In this document: piece after piece, positions 56,076-64,000 of the stretch
Layout: the number at the start of each line of letters is the position of its first letter
Numbering within the stretch: position 1 is the first letter of the stretch
DNA from: Platycnemis pennipes
Taxonomy: Eukaryota; Arthropoda; Insecta; Odonata; Platycnemididae
Length of the DNA: 64,000 nt
Reading direction: 5' to 3'
NCBI GenBank assembly: GCA_933228895.1
Contig: OW121855.1
Span: forward strand, 30,890,698-30,954,697
The notes under the pieces: model-generated
The model's database searches: none
What the model was told of the DNA's origin: nothing
What the model saw: the letters and a program-made list of their open reading frames with translations, nothing else
Made by a program: the position numbers and the translations under genes

Positions 56076-58100
56076 CTATGAAACTAACTATAGGATTTTT
56101 GCTTAAGGAGAAAATGGTGGAAAATAATGCGCCAGTTCCAGCCGATACGTTGATGAAATTTGCCAAGTAGTCCACAGTGAAGACGCCTCATCCAAAGAGT
56201 GAACCATGCTCATGGATATGCTTTGGAGCTAATATGAAAAAATAAAGAAATGTTGCACTAATAAATGAAAATAAAATTATAGATATTCATATGCGTAGGT
56301 TTTATTTTTTTATTAATGAGGTATGTTATTTTTGACAGTTCTTTCAACAGATAGATATGATAAAAACTCATTCACCTGTGCTCACCTTTAACTGCTCGAT
56401 ATATATAACAATTAAAACATTCAAGGGATGACACCTATTTCCTTACAGGCATATGGAAACGAATATTAGATCAAATAAGAGGACTTCAAAAAATTATTTA
56501 AACATTTTCTTCCGGCTTATTAGTGACCACAGATGATTTTATCAATGGAATAAAGAATTATATCCCAAATAGCGTTATATACATAATTAAGCATAAATGT
56601 TGGTGTTTATACATTATTTTATAATTTTTGCAGTTAATATTAAAATTTTTCTGCTCATTCATGTTATATTCAAGGATTTAATCAAATTTATTGGGCATAA
56701 ACCGCATTTGGAACGTTTGTATTTACAGCATGGAGTTTAACAGTTTGTTTTGCTAATACATAGTTAATTAAATGAAACCTAGATTGCATTTTTTAAATTT
56801 CAATTCTCACAGTGGTATATTCATCAAAGTTTGAACTAATTTATTACTCAAATATGTAAATTTAGAAATTGACTGACTCCGATATGATTGGTGGGATATT
56901 TTACTAATGAAGATAATTCCCAATGAAATAACGTATCCATGTCACACTTCCTACGAATGACACAATACATAAACAAATATTGCCGAAGTAAGGATATTTA
57001 ACGGAATGCAAACAAAAATATCGAAAGCATCGCAGCAAAGCTTAGAAAATGAAATAACATACTGGTTGACGGGAATAAATAGCATTTGTATGTATTATTA
57101 TGCACAAACATTCAATGATCCTGACTAGTTGCGTCTGAGTCATTTTCCATGGTATAACATTTTTTTAAAAGTTTAAAGTGGAAAAGTATGGTAAATATAG
57201 TTTAATTAGGCTGTTAAATGACACGTACATGTTGGTGGGGACACGTGTACCCTCTGACAATGGGGAGTATGCATGAAATTTTTTTCTCGAAGGTGAATGA
57301 TGTACTTGATGCGAAATTTTCTCACCAATTTAAATATATAAACCAAATTTTTCTACGCCCACCACAAAGATTATTAAATTATATTAAAATGATCCCGGAA
57401 ATTGACGAAAGTCACGTGACCAGAAACGCCTTCTGACGTCACTGCACGGTATAGATTCCATATTGCTACGGAGATAGACATTTATTTTTAAAAGAAAACG
57501 AAGTGAATATATTGTTTAGAGGCTTTTAGCCGTTTCTCGAACGAAACGATGAATGAAAAAATACTTAAAAAAGCACATTTCGACAATTTCCTTTGATTGA
57601 CTCCCTTATAGCGGCGTTGTTCTAAAAAAATACCAGCGTCTGCATAGGTATAGTAGAAATTCTTGGGCACTAAACAGGCATTATATAATTAATGGACGAT
57701 TTGCTCATTACCATCCATACTACGTAAATAAATAATCGAAATACAATCGTTCATTGCATTAAACAAATGAGATAAATATATACGTTAATGCCAAGTATTT
57801 ATTTAACAACTTACCTCCACGCATAAACAGATAAACAACGCCCATAGTGATACCGTGCCGTGACGTCATGCGATGACGTCGTGTTTTTAAGTTGCCGAAA
57901 AGGTACAATTTTCAAAGAGTAATATCTTTCTAACGCAACTTAATTCTTCAGCATAATTTTCGCCAAGCACATTTTAGCTAATAAACTTCACATTCAAAGA
58001 GTTATAAAAAATAGAGCATGTTCCCCATTCACCCTCTGCAATGCATCTGTACCCAATCCGAAAACTCACTCTTCCACCTATTGCACCTTCCTCACCTTTG
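56076..58100. other. No gene recognised; spaced inverted repeat at 57434 and 57850
   Basis: AT-rich. TGACGTCACTGCACGGTAT (57434-57452) is matched in reverse complement at 57850-57868 with one mismatch, about 400 bp apart. No coding potential was recognised; the 72-codon frame at 57218-57436 overlaps the left repeat. Confidence 0.45.
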
Positions 58101-58104
58101 GTTC

Positions 58105-58228
58105 TCATTTGTGTTTTCAAGGCTGGATCCGCACTAATAGGCACTTTAGACTTAGGAGAAAGGCACAGGGATGGAAACGGAAGAGTAAGAAGGAAGGACG
58201 GAGAGAAACACGGTTTCGGCATACGCCC
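58105..58228 (-). mobile_element. SINE family 1, 3' part only, minus strand
   Basis: CTTTCCGTTTCCATCCCTG, CTAAAGTGCCTATTAGTGC, GGATCCAGCCTTGAAAACAC on the minus strand match the 3' half of the family. It ends where a 21-base repeat of the neighbouring PIF/Harbinger relic begins. Confidence 0.72.
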
Positions 58229-58315
58229 GTGTCAAGCTGTGACGCACCAGCCAGTCTGTTCTCGGCAACGCTGGAGGTTGCAACTAGTATTGTAGTGCAT
58301 GTATTGGCGAAAAAA

Positions 58316-59055
58316 ATGTCATCAGACCTACGGCACTGGTCCTAAGACTTTTTTACGGAGTTCATAAAACTGCACCAAAGTATTCCTTCCCTCTGGCAAG
58401 TGAAATCAAAGGATTACAGCAACCGAAAACAAGAAAAACCAGGCATACTCCGCTTTAGTTAACAAGTTCAAAGTGGATCGTGAAGCAACTAAAGAGTCGG
58501 TTACCAAAAAGACTACCTTCTTTGTGGTATTTTAATTTCCTTTCCTTCAGAACGACGAAGACCAACTCCTGAGAAGATCACGGGCAATCACAGAAGGTTA
58601 TGAAAAGGAAGTAAGGAGAGGGAAAGACGGTAACTGCCAGCGAAAATGTGTCAAGCTGTGACGCACCATCCTCCAGCGTCCGATCTTCCATCACAAAAAA
58701 GAGGGAACGATCCATCATTGATTCAACTACTGAAGTACTTCTACTGGCTGGGGAGATATTGAACGCCATTCGCTCCGATGAAGAATTTAATGCGTACGGG
58801 ATATATGTGGCGCATAAATTGTGTGGTCTTAAAGGGAACCAAAGTATCTTTGCACGGAAGCTTATAAACGATGTTGTTTTTGAAGATGGACTGGTTGCAA
58901 TTACGAAGGACTTTAAAGTTTTGAACTGTGCTGGTTCTTCTGGAGGGCAGCTTTGGATGGAACAGAGTTTTCCTTGTAATCATCAAGCAAATCCATCCAA
59001 TCGCGCAAAGGGTTATCCACAATCTAGTAATCAAGTTAAGCGTATGAAAAGTTAA
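58316..59055 (+). pseudogene. MADF-BESS-like protein of a PIF/Harbinger element, broken
   Basis: The accessory DNA-binding protein of PIF/Harbinger elements helps the transposase bind DNA and enter the nucleus. ATG at 58316 gives MSSDLRHWS, an in-frame TAA, then DFFTEFIKLHQSIPSLWQVK and SKDYSNRKQ, a good MADF (Myb/SANT-like) match. After a frameshift near 58435 it reads YSALVNKFKVDREATKESVT. A stop near 58530 follows, then in a frame open from 58615 SSVRSSITKKRERSIID and the BESS-like end EFNAYGIYVAHKLCGLKGNQ with ARKLINDVVFE. TTAATTTCCTTTCCTTCAG at about 58530-58549 could be a splice acceptor, in which case one stop is intronic. At least two lesions remain. Confidence 0.7.
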
Positions 59056-59438
59056 ATCACAAATATCAATACTAATACAAATATCAATAATTCCTCAATG
59101 CTGTCAGGAACTTTGGCATACTATCCTAATTTGAAGAATAATCCCTAAAATTACGCAATCCCCAAAAATTGTTTTCTGTTTTATTTATTGATTTTACTTT
59201 TTTCTAGCTGTTTATATTTATTTGAAATCTTCTAGCCAACTGAGCGCTTTTTTCACTGATTGTGAATTTAAAAGAAATTAGTAGGTGTAAGTAAATGCTT
59301 GAAATGTCAATTTTTTAATGAAATTAACAATTACTTATGTTCATATACATTATCATATTTTTGTAGTCTACACACATTTATAAAAAACAGTGTTCCTTTC
59401 AAAAGGCGAAATATAAGTACGCTTTATTTACTTATCTT

Positions 59439-59958
59439 TCAATATTCATTTTTCGGAACGTTGTATTTAGCTTCAGACGTTCCCGGTATAATGAAGCTCA
59501 AAGCTTGTTTAGGAATTATAATTGTATATTCAAGGTCCATGTAGCTCCTGCCAGTCGCTAAAAACCTTAATAGGGCGGTAAATATCTCGTGGAGGCTGAT
59601 AGCCGCACTAATGGCAGAATTCTGCTTTTCTATTTCAGAGGTTACAAGCATTAGCAATTCACAAAACGTGTCTGTGTCCATACGGAATTAATTGCGCTCA
59701 TTTCTGGTTCCTTCTGAGATTCTCGGAGAAGATTCACATTAGAAAATGTGCCTCTCTTCAATAACAATTATTTTAACCACGACGGACAAACTTTGTTTTT
59801 TTCTTCAGGTTTCGGGCGCATAGTGCAATTATGGTCACTAGTAGTTCTTCCTCGATGACGATTTCGGAACAACTGGGTGAAAGTTTGAGCAGTGTAGCCG
59901 TACGATTTTCGTTAGTCTTGTTGGTCAGTCTTTCCATATCATGCAAGACTGACGACAA
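59439..59958 (-). pseudogene. PIF/Harbinger transposase N-terminal fragment
   Basis: The minus strand reads FCELLMLVTSEIEKQNSAIS, SLHEIFTALLRFLATGRSYM, YTIIIPKQALSFIIPGTSEA. This is the helix-rich N-terminal region of HARBI1-type transposases (pattern F-x-x-L-L-x-L-V ... A-I-S-x-x-E-x-x-x-x-x-L-R-F-L-A-T-G-x-S-Y). Further upstream, interrupted by stops, lie LLVTIIALCARNLKKKTKFV and a degenerate ERGTFSNVNLLRESQKEPEM. The DDE domain downstream is absent. It cannot catalyse transposition. Confidence 0.75.
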
Positions 59959-60059
59959 AACGTTACGTGCAGACCAGGCTTTAGGGGTGGGAGGCCTCTA
60001 GCCACCACAGAGTACCCTAGAGAGGAAGTACTCTAGCCATCACACCAACCCGATCCCAA

Positions 60060-60125
60060 CCTCACCAGCCTGAAAGCGTTAGCCCATTGATAATGACGCG
60101 AAAGTGTCGAAACCGGTTAGGATCA
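60060..60125 (+). mobile_element. Penelope-like terminal motif
   Basis: GATAATGACGCGAAAGTGTC, GAAACCGGTTAGGATC is a short hairpin GACGC/GTGTC followed by GAAACCGGTT, an arrangement common at Penelope-like element ends. Only this motif supports the call. Confidence 0.35.
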
Positions 60126-61309
60126 TTAAATCTTAGTGAGAAATACTTCCATAATGCCTATTTTCCTCACAGTTTACTTTAATGCTAGCAAAGTTTTACG
60201 TATTGGATTGTCAGATGATATTATTTCCATAAAATCTCTATAAAGGCTGAAGCACCAGATCAAGTGATCGAAATATTCCTAGTTATCAACGAAATCATCC
60301 GAACTTTAAGCAAGATTACAAAAGTAGCATGAAGAATTCTTATTAAAAGAGGTCAGCACGTTCCGGTTTAGTAAGGCCTCGTTTGAGGGAATTTCTCAGT
60401 ATTTTTTAAAGATGAATCGAACATCTTCCTTTATTACACAATTAAGTGAAATAATAAAATTTCATTCACTATTTATCGATTTCCATTTCCAATGGCACGA
60501 ATTGGATTTTCAAAACATAAAAAGATCATCAATCACCCGGATATGGATTCAGAACGTCTATAAAAATATTGAGGATGTATGAAATTTGATAACACAAGGA
60601 ACTTCCCAATACCTTCGGATCATCTTCTAAGCTCCCATTTGTCACAACACTAGTACAACTCTGAATAGGAGCCCTCATTAGACATTTATGCTACAACGAT
60701 CAAGTACGTACAGATACATACCTATTCCAAGAATACATTCGTTATTAAGGATGGCCTCTTTCAGCAATCCTCCACAAATGATTTTTCACTCGTAATAAAT
60801 GAATGAAAAACCACCACGTATCACGAACAAAGCTGTGTAGCTGGGAAAAATTCGGAATAGTCAATACCGTAGTCAGGCTATCGGTTGAGGAAGAGTAAAT
60901 TGGACGTGAAATTTTTTCAAATCTCTTCTCTGGCCACATATTCCTACACTGAAAAAAAATTTTGATTGAATTTATCATATTTTGAAAAATTTTATCAAAA
61001 AGTTAAGTTCATATGGAACTTTGAATTGCTAAGTTATTTCCACCAAGGCTGTTAGGTAAAAAAAATTGGTGAAAATTATCAAACTGTACGATAAAATTTA
61101 TCAAGAAAAACTAGCCTTCCCGGTTAATTTTACCAAACTTGTTCGGTATTCTGGAGGGCATGATTAAATTTATCAGATGAGGGTATACCCATGCTCCCGA
61201 TACGCCCTCAGTCAGTTCCATTTTTTCCCTGTCTCTTACGAGAAAAATGCCAATTTTTTCCTCCCTCATTCCTGCTTACCAAACAAACTTCCTATTTAAG
61301 ACCATCAAA
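60126..61309. other. No gene recognised
   Basis: AT-rich. 60950-61170 has repeated AAAATTTTATCAA and AAATTTATCA words after CACTGAAAAAAAATTTTG, which looks like one end of an unidentified MITE, but no matching other end was found. Confidence 0.4.
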
Positions 61310-61560
61310 ACATCATATTCGCATTTAAATTACCTGATACACATACTCTGCTGTAATCCGGCTTCATTCAGCTCTACTCAACCAATCACCCCTCCCCTGC
61401 CATACACCCTCGTCAGTCTTCTCTTAGAACTTTCTAACCTTTTCCATCCTTCTCCACACAAGCATTTCAAAAGCCACTCGCCTTTTTCCACCCTCTGTCC
61501 TTTGCATCGATCATTGCGGCGCTAAAAAATGCCACGTTCTATACTCCTTATGAGCCTTTT
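61310..61560 (-). mobile_element. decayed RTE-like reverse-transcriptase fragment, minus strand
   Basis: The minus strand reads VAFEMLVWRRMEKVRKF then EKTDEGVW. This parallels VEAFEIWCYRRMMKIKWIDR and NEEVLRRVGE of the RTE copy at 32 kb. Several stops are present. Confidence 0.5.
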
Positions 61561-61877
61561 CGTTACTCAACTCTACTACAGATAATAATTGTCTCTTCTA
61601 CGAGTCAACTCCTCTTACGATTAACGATTCCTCTTCGGACGTCGATAGCGCTAGACTTTCGTTATACTTAGTAATTGATTTAACTTTCCTAGCGCACGGA
61701 TTCCTATTATTATTTTCACTACCCATTTCTTCGTTCTTGAGAATACTATTTAGTTTTCTTGTTTCTATACCGACACCCTTTATTTCCATTTAAGTTGAAT
61801 GTTTGAAGCAGTAACTGGACTTAATTAACAATTAATTCACTCGAGAAGACATTGCTAGCCAATTTATCTCCTAATGA
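61561..61877. other. No gene recognised
   Basis: Unassigned spacer with no domain or repeat recognised. Confidence 0.4.
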
Positions 61878-62540
61878 TCTACATCTACATCTACACGATA
61901 CCCTGCAAGCCACCGCGAGGGTGTGTGGCAGAGGGTGAAGATCACCAAGCATGCACTACTAACATGCAAACAAGCAACTAAAGTGTCTCATGCAACTAGA
62001 TTGTTAGTATCTATAGCATTTGAGGGGTTAATAAATGCATCATGCACTACAGAATACTCTAAAATATTTCCCCTACCTATCCCTTTCCTATGCAGCCTAT
62101 TCTGTTCTCTTATAGTACGGGGGAAAAATGCCATTTTGAATCTATCGGTACGACAATCTATCTCTATAATCTTATTTGGCTGGTCGAATCTAGCATAATA
62201 CGCGGGTGATTTTAATATGTGCCTAACATCATCAGTAAATCTATCCGATTGAAATTTCTCTAATAGATTTAATCTGTACTTTAACCTACGCTCTGATAAT
62301 GATACCCACCCTAATTCTTATATTAATTCTGAAACGCTACTCAACCTATCGTAACATCTTTTAACGAACCTGGCTGCTCTACGCTGCACACTGCCTAGTT
62401 CTCTGATCAAACCTAATTCACTAGGATCCCATAAACTAGCTGCATACTCAAGGTGGGGCCTAACTAGTGAAAAGTAACATCGCTCTTTCGTCTTCTCATC
62501 ACATTTCCCTATGATCTTGATGTAGGCACACTCGTGACAA
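61878..62540 (-). mobile_element. LINE family 2, 5'-truncated copy, minus strand
   Basis: The minus strand encodes FSLVRPHLEYAASLWDPSEL, GSVQRRAARFVKRCYDRL, then after a frameshift a YKLNLLEKFQ-like region, YYARFDQPNK-like residues and SFFPRTI-like remnants. It is followed by a UTR and the tip CCCTCTGCCACACACC, GGTGGCTTGCAGGGTATCGT with GTAGATGTAGATGTAG tail. It differs from family 1 in coding sequence and UTR but shares the tip, so the two subfamilies are related. A shorter piece of the same family is at 7705-7816. Confidence 0.78.
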
Positions 62541-64000
62541 TTAAATCGGTTGGGTTTGCCCATGTCCAAGCTTTAGTAAGACGGAAAAAGGATTGTGATC
62601 TCTGTTCAACGCATTACATTTGTTTTTATTCAGCTAAAAACAATAAAGTGTCAATCTCTACGACGCATGAAATTGAGATGGACAGAACTTTCTGCCATGA
62701 GAGCAAGTGTTTAACGAGTGTAACATAAAGACGAGGTAATCTAAATAAAAACAAAAAGTATGAGTTCTGCAATTAAATGCTTCGATTAACAAAGAAAGAA
62801 AAAAATGAAGCCCGCAATAATTAACTTGGGAAAGGTTTTTATAGCCGGCTGGTTTTTAAAAGAGTTTACCCAAACTTTCTAAATACACTTTCAAATCGAT
62901 TCCATTTACCTATGCTCGAATCACAAATAATTCATTCTTCCGAGGTTTCCTGGAAGAAAAACTAATTTAGCGGGCCCATTATGACACGCTAGACACAAAT
63001 TATTTTCCAGACATCCATTTCTGTTGATGCTCGCCCCACAGAAGTCATCAGGGAACAACGAAGCTTCTAAACGGAGGAAATTAGTTTCCCAAATAGGAAA
63101 CCATGCAAAAGGGAACAATGTGACCGACGGAGAGGGAAAATATATAACAGCGAAATTACTTGCCCGAACAAACTGCCGGGCTTTCTTCCATGGGCCATTT
63201 TTTTTATTTCCACTCGGGGGAAATCTCTCCATCGTTAACCACGAGTAAAAAGTCTCGTCTTTTTCACAACGCACCGAGGGATGTAATACTATGCGTTTTT
63301 GCTCACGGGGCAACTAAATTAAAAAAGTAATGCGAAAAATAAGCAGACGAAGGGGGAAAAAAGGGTAGAGGCGAAAGTACTTTCGCGAGGAGTCAAGGGG
63401 ACCAAGCAGTTTCGGGAAGAAGAGGTTGGAGGTCGAGTCGAAGTAGTTGAAGTCTAGGGAGCGATAGAACGGTAAGTACGGATGAAACTCGTTGCCATCA
63501 GGAAAGATATGCATCCTCCCAGAGCCAATATTCCCCAACAGTTTCCTTCAAATATTAAAGTAGGCATTCAATAGCGTAAAGAATTCCAACGGTGGGTTGC
63601 TCCATACGGCACCACTCCACATCGAGAAAAAAATAAAATAAAATGATTCTGAGACCGTATTTGCATTTAAAAAATTCCAATGATGGACTGAATTAGATCC
63701 GGTGGAATACTTGAATTTTACGCCCAGCAGAGAGATATTACAGTTCTCGAGAATTAGGTGAAATGGGAGACGGAAACTAACTAGCGGCCGTAGGCAGCAA
63801 ATGAATGTATCACGCCTCGATCAGTTTGCATCGAACCGTCTTTGCTATTTTATGAAGGGAGAAGTTGTTGAACATGAAAATTCAAAGTCAGAATTATTAG
63901 ACAACCTTGCAATGGACGAGAGAAAGTACTGTGGTAAGTAGTCTGGCGTGGATTTTAAATAACTTATTTGTCAGTCACAAGTTTGTGCTGTCACATTTAG
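62541..64000. other. No gene recognised
   Basis: AT-rich. Frames of up to 130 codons (62921-63313, minus strand) have no recognised domain and overlap a plus-strand frame. Nothing supports a gene here. Confidence 0.45.

Larger units (their letters stand above)
58229..59960. mobile_element. PIF/Harbinger DNA transposon relic
   Basis: Two genes typical of this superfamily are present, tail to tail: a MADF-BESS-like accessory protein on the plus strand (58316-59055) and the N-terminal half of a DDE transposase on the minus strand (59439-59958). The DDE catalytic core that should lie between them is missing, so the element is internally deleted. Terminal inverted repeats and a 3-bp duplication could not be placed. 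The boundaries given are those of recognisable sequence. Confidence 0.75.

Noticed and set aside
60950..61170. MITE beginning CACTGAAAAAAAATTTTG
   Set aside because: It looks like one transposon end, but no matching inverted end or target duplication could be found downstream.
1..64000. Prokaryotic operon, phage or CRISPR system
   Set aside because: No ribosome-binding-site-led gene runs, no bacterial gene families and no regularly spaced repeat-spacer array. The mobile elements are all eukaryotic classes.

Overview
The window looks like nuclear DNA from an arthropod, probably an insect or close relative, with a large repeat-rich genome. The evidence is indirect. There are no operons or closely packed genes. 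The DNA is AT-rich with scattered CpG-rich patches, and most recognisable sequence is decayed transposable elements of arthropod-typical families: RTE-type and CR1/Jockey-like LINEs, tRNA-headed SINEs, PIF/Harbinger, pogo/Tigger, hAT, piggyBac, mariner-like and Penelope-like pieces. I found no host protein-coding gene, no convincing functional tRNA and no rRNA.

Layout. 0-9 kb is a graveyard of 5'-truncated LINE copies, most ending in the same 3' tip with a (TGTAGA)n tail, plus RTE 3' pieces, one SINE and a candidate terminal-inverted-repeat (TIR) element at 6.7-7.4 kb. 9-20 kb holds two SINE families, a pogo/Tigger-type MITE with TA duplication (12206-12670), a mariner-like helix-turn-helix relic (13.8-14.5 kb), a LINE of a third family (16.0-16.9 kb) and an inverted pair of Penelope-like pieces (18.0-18.9 kb), one of which carries a hammerhead-ribozyme-like core. 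20-31 kb is mostly unassigned, with scattered SINE and LINE pieces and a CpG-rich patch at 24.4-25.4 kb. 32.0-35.4 kb is the best-preserved element, a nearly complete RTE-type retrotransposon with one frameshift in its endonuclease. 35.4-37.3 kb is a stack of nested insertions, including a 311-bp piggyBac-type MITE with a TTAA duplication. 38-44.7 kb is empty of recognisable genes.

The most unusual object is at 45809-48404. It is a 2.6-kb fold-back element with almost identical inverted arms of about 755 bp, flanked by TATA. It is inserted in the tail of another repeat and built on a monomer of about 137 bp that carries a direct-repeat-1 nuclear-receptor half-site pair. Just upstream (45.25-45.65 kb) are six copies of the palindrome TATCGATA. 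A hAT-type MITE with a perfect 8-bp duplication follows at 48513-48941. 58.2-60.0 kb is a PIF/Harbinger relic with a MADF-BESS-like gene facing a truncated transposase.

The elements do not work together as a pathway. They record successive insertion waves: LINE tips interrupted by MITEs or SINEs, a SINE interrupted by a LINE, and a fold-back element inside an older repeat. The RTE copies at 32 kb and 8.5 kb are similar enough to suggest comparatively recent activity. Boundaries of decayed elements are approximate unless a target-site duplication is stated.
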